From assembly GCF_000306785.1 (NCBI RefSeq), contig NC_017955.1:1612001-1676000 (forward strand): DNA of 64,000 nucleotides, written 5' to 3'. Of the stretch, positions 52,287-62,156 are shown piece by piece. Positions within the stretch are counted from its first letter, which is position 1; every line of letters begins with the position of its first letter. A model generated the notes under the pieces. That model was not told the DNA's origin. It was given only the letters and a program-made list of their open reading frames with translations, and did not search any database. The translations under genes were made by a program, and so were the position numbers. Source of the DNA: Modestobacter italicus (GTDB lineage Bacteria > Actinomycetota > Actinomycetes > Mycobacteriales > Geodermatophilaceae).

Positions 52287-52843
52287 TGCCCAGCGCCGTA
52301 CCGTCCGACCGCGGCGACTGGGTGTCGCTGCTCGCCGGCGTGCGGATCAGCCGCGCCTGGATGGTCCGGCACACCCCTGACCTGCTGGCTGCCTGGTGTG
52401 ACGCCGGGACCGCCGAGGGCCGCAGGGCGATCGCCACGCGCATCCTGGAGATCGCCGCTGACCTGGAGAGCGAACCCGAGGACGGCGACGACGCGGCCAC
52501 CGACCCGGCCTGGCGGCAGCTCGTGGCCCGCATCGACGCCCGCCTCGTTGACGGCCCGGACTGGCTGCCGCTGGCCGCCGCGCTCGCCCGCGCCGCGACG
52601 GCCGGCTACGACGTGGCCGCCTGGCTGCCCGCGCTGGCCGCAGCCACTCCGCTGCCCGCCCGGCACCCCGCCCGCGAGCTGCACTGGCGGCTGCTCGACG
52701 ACTGCGCCGCCGCCCTTCCCGCGCGCGGCGCCAACGAGCACCGCTCCTCCAACGCGCACAGCCCGGTCGGTCCTCCACAGATGTCCCGCGACGCCCCCGC
52801 CGCCGACCGCCGCGACGCAAGCCTCGACAGGACCAACCCGTGA
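52286..52843 (+). CDS. Element protein resembling a segment of the MobF relaxase
   Basis: 185 residues. GPDWLPLAAALARAATAGYD, VAAWLPALAAATPLP and ELHWRLLDDC match the pattern of the relaxase segment near its residue 1240 (GHWPVLGDRLAAADRAGLDA, VAVATQRPLP, LWWRLSPHV). So this is a free-standing copy of a domain that otherwise lies C-terminal in the relaxase. ATG overlaps the previous stop. Perhaps a relaxase-binding accessory factor. Confidence 0.6.
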   Translation: MPSAVPSDRGDWVSLLAGVRISRAWMVRHTPDLLAAWCDAGTAEGRRAIATRILEIAADLESEPEDGDDAATDPAWRQLVARIDARLVDGPDWLPLAAALARAATAGYDVAAWLPALAAATPLPARHPARELHWRLLDDCAAALPARGANEHRSSNAHSPVGPPQMSRDAPAADRRDASLDRTNP

Positions 52844-52858
52844 GAAAGGACGTGCCTC

Positions 52859-53155
52859 ATGACCGTCGACACGGTCAGCGACCCGCTCGGCTACGCCGCC
52901 TCCCTGCTCGACGCCGTCGGCGCCGACCGGGAGCAGGTACCTGCCGACATCGCCCTGGAATGCCTCTACGCCGCAGAACTCCTCGAGCTCGCCGGCGGAC
53001 GCACCCAACCGGTCCCACTGATCGACGGCGACCCCGCCGCCAGCATCCGCGCAGCGATGGGCGCCCTTGGCCTCCTCGACGAGCGCACCTTCGCCAGCAC
53101 ACCTGTCCTCGACGCCGCGCGCGCCGCCCGCCACGCCCTGCGACGGCTGGGCTGA
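52859..53155 (+). CDS. Small hypothetical protein of the transfer operon
   Basis: 98 residues, acidic, mostly helical, no membrane segment. DPLGYAASLLDAVGADREQV and CLYAAELLELAGGRTQPVPL show no known motif. ATG at 52859 with AGAAAGGACG upstream. Confidence 0.55.
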   Translation: MTVDTVSDPLGYAASLLDAVGADREQVPADIALECLYAAELLELAGGRTQPVPLIDGDPAASIRAAMGALGLLDERTFASTPVLDAARAARHALRRLG

Positions 53156-53158
53156 AGG

Positions 53159-54475
53159 GTGGCCACTACCCTGCGGCAGCTGCTCGGCGACCTCAGCGAC
53201 CGAGCAAGTATCCGCCCCGCAGCGGCGACCATCGAGGACGTCAGCGGAGCACTGGCCCACCTGGGCCGGGCGCTGTCCGGGGTGGCCGAAGACGGGCTCA
53301 CCCTCGGCGACAGCTATCGGCAGCGCAACGCCACCGCACTCGCAGCCGCTGTCGCCACCGCCGGCCGGCTGTGGCCGCACAGCGGCGGGCCGCTCACTGA
53401 CCTCGCTGGCGCCGCCGCCGACCTCATCGGCCGCGACAGGTCCGTCATGGGCCGCTCCCACCGCTGGGCGGCAACGGTCGAGGTAGCCGAGGTCGCCGAC
53501 CACTGCGCACGGCTCGGTCGCCGGCTGCTGCCGGAGGCGGCCGCTCCGGAGCTGGACGTCGTCCGCCATTCAGCCGCCACCATCGAGCATGACGCGCAGG
53601 CCGATCCGCCCACCGCCGCGGCTTCCGTGGGGCTCGACCGCCTGGTCCCGCTGCCAGGGCCGCCCTCCGGAGAGGCGGAGGTGACCGTCCTGGACGCCGT
53701 CGCTGGTCTCCTGGCTGCGCTCGACCGTGCACAGCGAGCCGACGACCTGACACTGCGGGACTTCCGTGCCGCCGTCGCCGCCGCCGAGCTCACCAGTCGC
53801 TACGCCGCGGTCGCGGCGGGCATGACCGGAAGGGACGCCGGACCGCTGCTGGTCGCCGGGCTCGCCTGGCAACTTGCCGGTCGCGCCAGCATGGTCTTCC
53901 ACGACGGACGCCAAAGAGAGCCCGGCGACCGCAGAGGCGTCGTCTCGTCGTCGCAGGCGCTCGTCCGCGCCCTGCGCACCGAGGTCGGCTCGCCCGCCGA
54001 CATAGGGGAGCAGCACGGCCAGCAGACGTCCGCGGACGTGGCAGCTGCGGTCCAGCAGGTCGCGGGGCACATGCCGGTCCTCGCCGACCGGCTCACCATG
54101 GCGGTCGAGCGGTGGTCCCGCACTGGTCAGCTGTTCGCGAACGCCCGCGACCTGCCACGCATGGAGGCCATGCCCGAGGACCGCATCCAGGCGGTGATCG
54201 CCGGAAGACACGTGCGGGCCAGCGGCGCCGACCTCAACCGACTGCGGAATGTCGTCGGTCGGGCCGCTGACCTCTCGACCGGACTGACCGACGCGCTGCA
54301 CCGCGCCTCCGGGACCGAGCCAGTGGCGCAACGGCACCGAACCGACCGGCGCGACCGGGGAGCAAAGGTGCCGGGCGAGGCCGAGCGTCTGCTCAGTCGT
54401 GCCCACGCCGTCGATCGCGACAGAATGGGAATCCGAGTGTTTCACGGGCCGCGGCAGATCCCACCGTCCCGGTAG
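53159..54475 (+). CDS. Hypothetical helical protein of the transfer operon
   Basis: 438 residues, Ala/Arg/Asp-rich and helical throughout, no signal or membrane helix, no recognised domain. The pattern of repeated short helices (VAEVADHCARLGRRLLPEAA, MAVERWSRTGQLFANARDLP) suggests a scaffold-like protein. GTG at 53159 follows the previous stop by three bases. Last gene of the rightward transfer operon. Confidence 0.6.
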   Translation: MATTLRQLLGDLSDRASIRPAAATIEDVSGALAHLGRALSGVAEDGLTLGDSYRQRNATALAAAVATAGRLWPHSGGPLTDLAGAAADLIGRDRSVMGRSHRWAATVEVAEVADHCARLGRRLLPEAAAPELDVVRHSAATIEHDAQADPPTAAASVGLDRLVPLPGPPSGEAEVTVLDAVAGLLAALDRAQRADDLTLRDFRAAVAAAELTSRYAAVAAGMTGRDAGPLLVAGLAWQLAGRASMVFHDGRQREPGDRRGVVSSSQALVRALRTEVGSPADIGEQHGQQTSADVAAAVQQVAGHMPVLADRLTMAVERWSRTGQLFANARDLPRMEAMPEDRIQAVIAGRHVRASGADLNRLRNVVGRAADLSTGLTDALHRASGTEPVAQRHRTDRRDRGAKVPGEAERLLSRAHAVDRDRMGIRVFHGPRQIPPSR

Positions 54476-54678
54476 CCCATCCCTATGCGGTGACGGGGAA
54501 CGGGGCCTCCGACCTGTCCGTGACGGCGGCTTCAGGGACGTTGGGAGGGCAGCCCCGCCGCCCCCTGTTTCTGGAGCGGCAGGGCCTGACCGCGACGGCT
54601 CCCGCAGAGGCCGTTGCGACTACTCATCAGTCTCCGGGTGCCTCCGGATCCGGGCGACTCGGTGGGTGGTGGACGACG

Positions 54679-55428
54679 TCAGCGGCCCGCAGGCAACCAC
54701 GTCCCCGAGGGCAGGACTCCGGTGTGCACCAGCTCGTCGGCGACCGCGTGCAGCTTCCTGTTTGCCCTCATCGACATCTGGGCCAGGACCTGGAACGCCT
54801 GGTCTGCGGTCAGCTTGTGGCGGTCCATCAGGATGCCCTTGGCCTGGTCGATCACACCCCGGGTCACTAGGGCTGCTTGCAGGTTGTCGGCCCTGTCCCG
54901 GGCGCCCTGGTAGGCGTGCAGGTCGCCGGCGGCGACTGCGGCGTAGGGGCCGAAGCGGGTGGCCGCCGTGCGACTGGCCTCGTCAAAGGCGTTCGGCTCG
55001 CGGGCGTAAATGTTGATAGCGCCGGTGAGCTGCGCGTCCTCGTCGATGGCCAGCGGCACTGACAGGGAGCTCAGGGCACCGCGCTCGGCGGCCCGGGGCG
55101 TGTAGTCCGGCCAGCGGCTGTCGGTGCGCATGTCGGCGATCTCGGCCAGCACACCGGTGCGGGCTGCATGCAGGCACGGGCCGTGACCGCGCTCGTACTG
55201 CGCCTCGTCCAGGTCGGTGGCCAGTTGGCCGGTGGAGGCCACCGTGGTCGGGTGCTTCTTGACCAGCAGCGTCACCGACGCCTCGGGGTTGCCCGGCATC
55301 ACGGTCTTGGTTAGGTCCGCGATGGTCTGCAGCAGGTCGTCCATCGACACCTGGCGCAGGGACAGCGAGCTGAGGCGTTCCAGCGCCTGGACGGCGCGAA
55401 TCGCCAAGGAGGTCTGGTCAGTGGCCAC
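54679..55428 (-). CDS. GAF-ANTAR regulator
   Basis: 249 residues. A GAF sensor domain (TVMPGNPEASVTLLVKKHPT, ERGHGPCLHAARTG, SSLSVPLAIDEDAQLTGAIN) followed by an ANTAR RNA-binding domain (ALVTRGVIDQAKGILMDRHK, ADQAFQVLAQMSMRANRKLH). ANTAR proteins act by antitermination at paired hairpins. GTG at 55428 with GGAGG upstream. Convergent with the transfer operon; its targets are unknown. Confidence 0.92.
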   Translation of the reverse strand: MATDQTSLAIRAVQALERLSSLSLRQVSMDDLLQTIADLTKTVMPGNPEASVTLLVKKHPTTVASTGQLATDLDEAQYERGHGPCLHAARTGVLAEIADMRTDSRWPDYTPRAAERGALSSLSVPLAIDEDAQLTGAINIYAREPNAFDEASRTAATRFGPYAAVAAGDLHAYQGARDRADNLQAALVTRGVIDQAKGILMDRHKLTADQAFQVLAQMSMRANRKLHAVADELVHTGVLPSGTWLPAGR

Positions 55429-56038
55429 GACGGCCTCCGGTCTACTTATACCGAAGGTGGGTGGCCTCGGCCGCGGCCCTCGATCTGAGGGTCGTGCATG
55501 AGACGCCACCTGCGTGGCGGGCCATGGACGCCGAGCCATCCGACGACTCACGTGACGCTACTCGCGTGGGCCGCCCTCTGGGCCCTGGCGACGTCCCCAA
55601 GTAGGCCGTTGAGGGACACCGGACAGCGCCTTGAAGCACGGGAGCCCCCGCTTCGGTGGCCAGCATCGGGACCGCATCACCAAGCGCACTTCTGCTACTG
55701 CGGTGGGTGCAGGTCGTCCGCGCCGACCGCAGTGTCCCGGCTGAGGCCGGGGTCGACCGACGCGGGTCTGAGCGGCGTGCCGAACAACCGCTGGCCCTTG
55801 GCGTCGATCAGAACCGCGACAGGTGGCGTGTCCCTTGGTGTTGCCCAGCCCTCAGGAGAATCTGAGTTTCCCCGTCATGAGACAGCAGTCTGCGACGAAG
55901 AGCTAACGTGGTCCGGCAAGATCACGTCGGGGCTGAGTGCCTCCACGAAGCCCGGCGCGGGACAGACTGACCGGATGTCCCAAGGCCGCCCTCAGGTACA
56001 GGCCTTAGACCTCGTCCGCCGTCACCGGACAGGAAGCC
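55429..56038. other. 610-base region without a convincing gene
   Basis: Between the GAF-ANTAR start and the relaxase stop. A long rightward frame exists but has no domain, no good ribosome site and overlaps the relaxase end. A leftward stretch IDAKGQRLFGTPLRP looks protein-like but has no intact frame. Possibly a decayed gene. Confidence 0.4.
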
Positions 56039-59000
56039 TCACCGAGAAGGATGCAGGTGAGGCGAGGTCCTTTGCGTGGCCTGCCCCGGATGAGTCGCCC
56101 GAAGAGAATCCTCGGTTGGAGGCATTGAGCGGGGCGTCCGTCGCGGACCAGCCGTGCTCGTGCGAGGCGCTGAGGAGTTCGAGTCGGCGTCGAGCACTGC
56201 CCTGTGGACGGTGCCGGGTGGCACGCCAAGTGCTTCGGTGACCCGATCGATGTACGCCAGCCACCGGCTGGGTGGCAGGGCAACGATAATCGCACCGGCC
56301 TCGCGCAGTGCCGCATGGATGTCCGAGTCGCTCCTGTCTCGCGAAGCCAGCGTCACGCGGGCGTCGAGAAGGGTGTCGGCGAGGCTGCGTGAGGAGTCGA
56401 TGGCTGTCCGCAGACCCGTGGCGCCGTCGCGGTGGAGAAGGTCGGCGGGATCGAGCCCGTCGGGTAGGGCGAGGCGGCGCGGGGCGTCCCCACGGCTGGT
56501 GAGCTGCCAGTAGATGCGCTCGGCGGCCTGCTGACCGGCCAGGTCGTTGTCGGTGGCCACGAGGATGCCGGAACCGTTGGTGCCGATGTAGCGGCCGAGG
56601 AGGTCTGCTTGCTGGTCGGTGAGGGCGGTGCCGAGGGTCGCAACGCCGACGGTCTGGCCGGCGCCGGCCAGGGTGAGGGCGATGGCATCCAGCGGTCCCT
56701 CGACGAGAGCCGGGGTGGCTCCGGCGACGAGCCCGGACCGGGCCTCGTGGAGGCCGAACAGGTGCTCGCCCTTGCGGTACAGGTCGGTGCCCGGGCTGTT
56801 GAGGTACTTGGGTCCGGCGCGTTCGTCGTCGGCTGCGGTGGGGTTGCGGCGGGCGATGAAGCCGACGATCACCCCGTCGGCGTCGTGGATGGGAAAGGTG
56901 AGCCGGTCGCGGAACCGGTCGATCAGCGCGCCGGTGCGGGCGCGCTGGGCGAGGCCCGCGGCGACCATTTCGGTATCGGTGGCGCCGAGGCCACGCAGGT
57001 GATCCACGAGCGTCGTCCAGCCGGCGGGAGCGTGGCCGGGGGTGAAGGGAGGATCGGCGGTGAGGTCGGTGCCCAACCGATCGCGCAGGTAGCTCGCGAC
57101 CCAGGCGTCGGAGTAGTGGTCGGTGAAGAAGGCGGCGGCCTGAGTGTTTAGCTCGATGAGCCGATCGCGGCCGACGACGGCGGTGGCCCAGAAGTGCTGC
57201 TCGAGCAAGTAGTCCGCGTCGTCGGTGGCCTCGACCCCGCCGGTGAGGGTGAACGGGCCGTGCGTGCGATATCGCGGCGGCGACGCCGGGGGAGGGGTGT
57301 CGTAGTCGGGGTCGAACGGCGCGTCCTCGTAGCCCGGTGCTACCTCCGCCGGGTCGGTGGCGGTCGTGGGGGCGGGCGCGGGCGGCAGCAGATGCGCGTC
57401 GTCGGGTGGCTGCAGATCGGCCTGCAGCGGTTCGGGATGGTGCACGGGGGCTGGGTCGGTGAGGGCAGCGATCCGGAAGGCCAGCGCCTCGGCCAACCCA
57501 GTCGCGTCGCCGGCCACCGCGGGGGGCAGCCCGGCGAAGGCGGCGGTGAGCAGGTCGGCGGAGGGCCAGCCGGTGCGGATGCCGGTGGTGACCGCGGCGA
57601 CCAGCGCCGGCCACGCGGGGTCGGCCAGCACACGCGGAGCCTGCTCATCGGGGAGCCGGCTCAGCAGGGTGGCGCACCAGTCCGGGCGCGGTCCAGTCGC
57701 GCCCGGGGCCGCAAGAACGGTGGCTGGAGCGACGTGGGGCGACAGCCGCCACCACAGGGCCGCAGCGGGCAGGTCATCGGGCAGGGGGCGCTGTGTGGCG
57801 ACGGCGACGAGCATGCCGGCGGCATCGAGACCGGCGCGGTCGGCGGCGGCCAGTCGGTCGCCAAGGACCGGCCAGTGCCCGTCGCGTCGGATGCGGGGGT
57901 CGATGCCGTCGGCCAGCGTCGCCCACACCGAGCTGTCCCGGACGGGACCGGTGGCGGTCACCGCCTCGTCCAGTTGCGCCTGGGATCGGCGTTCCGCAGC
58001 CGGCCGCCGGCGCGGTCCGGTGGGGCGCCGGTCGCTGTCGGGAACGGCGAGTGCTGCGCGCCAGACGGCGAGGTCGGCCCGCAGTGCCTCATGGTCCGGG
58101 TCAAGCAGGCGCTGAGCCCAGGTCGGTGCGGTGGCCGCGGTCATCTCGGTGGCGGCGGAGGCAACCCGTGCCGCGCGGGCCGCGACGTGGTTCGCGCGGG
58201 CGGCGAGGTAGGGACCCCACTGCGGATCGTCGGCCAGGGCGGCCGGCATGCCGGGCAGCCACGGCAGCGGGCCGGCCGAACCGAGAGCGGCCAGCCGGTC
58301 GTCGAGGACGGCAGCGGGATCGTTCGCCGTCTCCAGTTCGCGCGCTTCGACCGTCGTCTTCAGGGCGGCGACAGAGTCGGCGCCGGTGAGTGCGAGCAGC
58401 GCCAGGTGTCCGCGCAGCGCCGGCCACGCCGGCGCGCTGGTCAGCCCTGGGTGCAGACGCTCGGCGGCGTTCTCCAGTTCTTCTGCGGTCGCTGCACCCA
58501 GGCGGTGATCGGCGGCGACGCGTAGCGCGTCGGCGTACCGGGTGGCAACGGAGTGCAGTTGCTCGGCTGGGTCGGCCAGCGCCCGGCGGGCGCCGGCCGC
58601 GGAGGTCTGGGCGCCGTCGCGGGCCAGCATGCCGGCCAGCAGGTCGGTGGCGGTGGGCGGTGACACGGCGGCGGGGGTGACGATGCTGTGCGGGTCGCCG
58701 TCGCCGACGGTGGCCAGGTACAGGTGGTTGGCGGCGCGCCCGCGGGAGAGCGCGACGTAGAGCAGCTGCCGGGACTCGCCGCCCGTGAACACGGTGTGGC
58801 AGACGTCGGCGGTGGCGCCCTGGGCGCCGTGCACCGTGGTCGCGTACCCGAGCTGCACGTGCTCGGCGACGTAGCCCGCCGGCAGGGTGGTCCGCCGCCC
58901 GGTGCCGGTGTGGACGACGTCGAGGGCGCCGTCCCGGCCGATGGCGCGGACGGTGAAGCGATCACCGTTCTTCACCCACTCGGTGGCGGTGATCGGTAGT

Positions 59001-61537
59001 CGCCGGTTGTTGGCGCGGGTGATGACCGGGTCTCCAGGCCCGGCGCGGGTGCCGTCGGCCAGCTCGACCTCTGCACCCGGGGAGGAGGTGGCGCCTGCCA
59101 GGCGGTCGGCCCGCGCCCGCTGATTCAGCTGTGTGACCAGGTCCCGGGTGGCGGCCAGCAGCAGTGCGTCCATGCCGCGGGCGGAGTCGGCGGCCCAGGC
59201 GGCGTAGGCCTGCTCAGCGCAGGCGGCCAGGTCCCCGACGTGCACCCGGCCGGAGTCGAGGTAGAAGCCCAGCCCGAGGGTGTCGCCGTCCCGGACGGCG
59301 ACGGTGGCCGCGGCCTCGGCCGGGTCGGTGAAGCGCACCAACTGGGTCAGGGTGACCGCGCCGTGGGTGGCGGCGATCTCGGCCAGCACGCCTCCGGCGG
59401 CGACCGAGGTCAGCTGTTGGTGGTCGCCGACCAGCCGCACCGATCCGCCGCGCCCCAGGATGTGCGCGACGGCGCGTGCCAGCTCGCGGGTGCCGGCCAT
59501 GCCGGCCTCGTCGACGACCACCAGCGTGGTCGGCCCGATGCCGGCCATCCAGTCGGGTGCCTGCCCGGCGTCGAGGCACCAGATGAGCTTGGCAAGCGTG
59601 TCACACGGAGATCTCAGGGAGTCGCGCAGCCCGGCGGTGGCCACGGCCGACGGCGCCAGGCCGAGCACCGTGCCACCGCCGGCGGTCCAGGCGCGAGCCA
59701 GGGTCGCCAGCGCGGTCGTCTTGCCCGCTCCGGCCGGGGCGAGGGCCAGTTGCACCCGGGCGCCGCTGACGGCCAGCTCGCGCACCAGCTGCGCCTGGCC
59801 GGGATTGAGCTCGGCGCCGTTGGCGGTGGCTTCAAGCAGCGCCAGCTCCACCGTGGCCGGATCGGCACGCCGTCCGTCGCTGCAGCCGGCGGCTCCCAGG
59901 AGCAGCGCCTCGGCGTCCAGCACCGCCTGGCTGGTGTAGAGCCGGGCACCGGCGACGGTGTAGACGCTGGCCCCGTCCGAGCGGCGCAGCTCCGCTGGCT
60001 CGACCACCGGATCCGACTCACCAAGCGGAACGGACAGAGCGGGGGAGAGCACCCCCTCGGTGACCCGGGTGACCGCGACGTCCACGACGTCCGGTGCCAG
60101 GGCGGCGGCCCGCACCACCCGCTCGGCCTCGGCGCGCACGTGCCAGATCTGCCAGGTGGCCCGCGCCTCCGAGACGGTGTCCAGCACCCGGACGGCGGCC
60201 GACCGGACCCAGGTCTCGGTGAGCCCCGGGCGCGGGGACCCGCGCGCGCCCAGTACGCGACCGAGCATCCGGGTGATCCGGTCGGGCCCGCCGAGGACGG
60301 CGACCGCCTCCCGCCGCCAGGTGGCCCGCTGCTCGGCGAGGGAGCGCGGCTCGTGCTTGGGGCCGCGGGTCTCCAGCGTGGCCTGCTGCGCCAGCGCGAT
60401 CGCCTCCACCGCTGTGGGCGGCCGGCCGTGGTCGCGCTGGAAGTCGCCGGCCAACACAGCTCGACGGGCGTCGATGTCCCGACGCCGCGACGACCACGCC
60501 GTCAGGAGTCCCTCCTCCATGCCGGCGATCTCGCGCACCGTCCGCCGTCCCGGGGTGGAACCGGGGCGATCGGTGAACCGGACACCCAGGCGAGTGACCA
60601 GGTGGGCCTCCAGTCGGGTGTCGTAGCGCTCGGAGGCGGCGACGGCGGCCTTGTGCAGCACTCGCCCGTCCAGCGCCCGCCAGTGCCCATCGCGGGTCTG
60701 CACCTTGTTGCTCACCGCCACGTGGCTGTGCAGATCGGGATCGCCCGCGCGGGAGTCGCGGTGGGTGAACACCGCGGCAATTAACCCGGTGGTCTCCACC
60801 TGCCGCACCCCGTCGGTGCCCAGCCGGGTGAAGGACGCGTTGGCTTCCAACCAGGCAAAGGTGTCGGCGACTGCGGCGGCGTGGGCGGCCTCGACCTGTT
60901 TGGCCACCTCCCGCGGTGCCAGCGCCCACAACGCCGAGACCGACTTGACGGGGGAGAAGGTGAGGTCGTAGCCGGCCACCGCCGTCGTTGCCGGCCGTGA
61001 GACCCGGGCGAGGAACCCCGACAGCTCGCGGGCATCGCGCGGCGAGCGGCCATTGGTTTCGGCGAACATGGCCCGGGCGAGGTCGCTGCGGATTCGCGCG
61101 CGGTCGCCGTCTGGGATCGGGGCGGTCGCCGGCTGTCCGCGGGCAGTGTTGAAGGCGGCGAACTCGTCCGCGCAGCGGGCTCGGAAGCCGTCGGCTTGAG
61201 GACTGAAGACGTAGAAGGCCCGCCCCAGGTCTCCCGCCGCCCGCGCCTCCTGCGGCGTCTGTCCCCGGGTCAGGGCCTGTTTCTCGAGCCGAGCGGCGTC
61301 GGGATGCCGCCCCTCCCCGAACAGCGCCTTCATCTGCTCTTCGGTGACGGGCTGCCCGGCGCTCACTCGGCCGAGCCCGGCCGGGCCGTTGCCGGTCCAC
61401 CTACCGGGACACTCGCCGCGCTGGGAGTAGTAGTCACCCAGCCCGGCGTGCCCCCGCTCCGTCGCGTCGAACGCTGCCACCTGCCGCGTTAGGTACGTGT
61501 AGCCGTCCCCGGCAGTCAGCTTGTGCAGGGTCATCAC
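56039..61537 (-). CDS. MobF relaxase-helicase with fused DnaG-like primase module
   Basis: 1832 residues. TrwC relaxase domain: Tyr pair in GDGYTYLTRQVA, LTFSPVKSVSALWALA, and the three-His motif FTHRDSRAGDPDLHSHVAV (about 267). RecD-like helicase: LAPAGAGKTTALATLA (about 600), VVVDEAGMAG, TTVHGAQGATADV (about 907), LLYVALSRGR. From about 1455 a primase core: FPIHDADGVIVGFIARRNP, GPKYLNSPGTDLYRKGEHLF, TOPRIM motifs ALVEGPLDAIAL (about 1610) and ILVATDNDLAGQQAAE (about 1662). No zinc finger or DnaB-binding domain. GTG at 61537, or ATG three bases later. It nicks at oriT, unwinds, and may prime the complement strand. Confidence 0.9.
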   Translation of the reverse strand: MMTLHKLTAGDGYTYLTRQVAAFDATERGHAGLGDYYSQRGECPGRWTGNGPAGLGRVSAGQPVTEEQMKALFGEGRHPDAARLEKQALTRGQTPQEARAAGDLGRAFYVFSPQADGFRARCADEFAAFNTARGQPATAPIPDGDRARIRSDLARAMFAETNGRSPRDARELSGFLARVSRPATTAVAGYDLTFSPVKSVSALWALAPREVAKQVEAAHAAAVADTFAWLEANASFTRLGTDGVRQVETTGLIAAVFTHRDSRAGDPDLHSHVAVSNKVQTRDGHWRALDGRVLHKAAVAASERYDTRLEAHLVTRLGVRFTDRPGSTPGRRTVREIAGMEEGLLTAWSSRRRDIDARRAVLAGDFQRDHGRPPTAVEAIALAQQATLETRGPKHEPRSLAEQRATWRREAVAVLGGPDRITRMLGRVLGARGSPRPGLTETWVRSAAVRVLDTVSEARATWQIWHVRAEAERVVRAAALAPDVVDVAVTRVTEGVLSPALSVPLGESDPVVEPAELRRSDGASVYTVAGARLYTSQAVLDAEALLLGAAGCSDGRRADPATVELALLEATANGAELNPGQAQLVRELAVSGARVQLALAPAGAGKTTALATLARAWTAGGGTVLGLAPSAVATAGLRDSLRSPCDTLAKLIWCLDAGQAPDWMAGIGPTTLVVVDEAGMAGTRELARAVAHILGRGGSVRLVGDHQQLTSVAAGGVLAEIAATHGAVTLTQLVRFTDPAEAAATVAVRDGDTLGLGFYLDSGRVHVGDLAACAEQAYAAWAADSARGMDALLLAATRDLVTQLNQRARADRLAGATSSPGAEVELADGTRAGPGDPVITRANNRRLPITATEWVKNGDRFTVRAIGRDGALDVVHTGTGRRTTLPAGYVAEHVQLGYATTVHGAQGATADVCHTVFTGGESRQLLYVALSRGRAANHLYLATVGDGDPHSIVTPAAVSPPTATDLLAGMLARDGAQTSAAGARRALADPAEQLHSVATRYADALRVAADHRLGAATAEELENAAERLHPGLTSAPAWPALRGHLALLALTGADSVAALKTTVEARELETANDPAAVLDDRLAALGSAGPLPWLPGMPAALADDPQWGPYLAARANHVAARAARVASAATEMTAATAPTWAQRLLDPDHEALRADLAVWRAALAVPDSDRRPTGPRRRPAAERRSQAQLDEAVTATGPVRDSSVWATLADGIDPRIRRDGHWPVLGDRLAAADRAGLDAAGMLVAVATQRPLPDDLPAAALWWRLSPHVAPATVLAAPGATGPRPDWCATLLSRLPDEQAPRVLADPAWPALVAAVTTGIRTGWPSADLLTAAFAGLPPAVAGDATGLAEALAFRIAALTDPAPVHHPEPLQADLQPPDDAHLLPPAPAPTTATDPAEVAPGYEDAPFDPDYDTPPPASPPRYRTHGPFTLTGGVEATDDADYLLEQHFWATAVVGRDRLIELNTQAAAFFTDHYSDAWVASYLRDRLGTDLTADPPFTPGHAPAGWTTLVDHLRGLGATDTEMVAAGLAQRARTGALIDRFRDRLTFPIHDADGVIVGFIARRNPTAADDERAGPKYLNSPGTDLYRKGEHLFGLHEARSGLVAGATPALVEGPLDAIALTLAGAGQTVGVATLGTALTDQQADLLGRYIGTNGSGILVATDNDLAGQQAAERIYWQLTSRGDAPRRLALPDGLDPADLLHRDGATGLRTAIDSSRSLADTLLDARVTLASRDRSDSDIHAALREAGAIIVALPPSRWLAYIDRVTEALGVPPGTVHRAVLDADSNSSAPRTSTAGPRRTPRSMPPTEDSLRATHPGQATQRTSPHLHPSR

Positions 61538-62144
61538 GGTCGCGGACCGTAGGAAGGCGGACTCCGCTACGGCTGCCGCACTTCTCCAGTAGCTCGGTGC
61601 CGCGGAACTCCGGGAGGGAGCCGCGTCGCTCGCGTAGATGGGGTCCGCGACGCTGATCCCTGGGGCGCAACGACGAATGGATCGATCACGAACCCCTCAG
61701 GCCAACACCGGACAACGCCGTCGGCCCCTGTCCAACCGAGCGCCGGCGGGGGCTGCCTGCTCGGCCGGAATGCAAGACGTGTGACGGACTTGATCTTGTA
61801 GAGCCGGCGGAGCCTGAAGGACGTGCTGAGGCCCGGAGCAGGTGTCCACGGGAGGACGACGGTGGCCCCGCGCTGGGGTTGTCAGACGGGGCGCTCGAGT
61901 CAGCAGCCGTGGTCGACATCGGCTCCTGGGTGGGCCGACTATCGCGTTCCGGAGGCAGCTGCATGCCCAGGGCGACCACCGCGGTGGTGCTCCGCCGATG
62001 ACGGTGCGACGTGACCAAGGCATTCACCGGCATCCCAGACCTCAACTGCCGAGCGGCGTCGGCATGATCGAGTCCGCGGCTGCCGTCCCAGCCATCGCCT
62101 TGCCGGCGTTCGCGTCTGTATGCGGGCCTGTCAGTCCGCACCTG
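61538..62144. other. 607-base divergent region, possible oriT area
   Basis: Between the relaxase (leftward) and the defence operon (rightward). No convincing gene. oriT often lies next to a MobF gene, but no nick-site motif was recognised. Confidence 0.35.
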
Positions 62145-62150
62145 TACAAC
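62145..62150 (+). promoter_or_regulatory. Probable -10 of the defence operon
   Basis: TACAAC ends seven bases before the ATG at 62157; no ribosome site lies between. Same leaderless arrangement as at 2666, 11819 and 18395. No clear -35 box. Confidence 0.4.
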
Positions 62151-62156
62151 TGCCCT

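Noticed and set aside
55498..56241. 247-codon plus-strand frame next to the relaxase end
   Set aside because: Overlaps the relaxase C-terminus, lacks a ribosome site and any motif.
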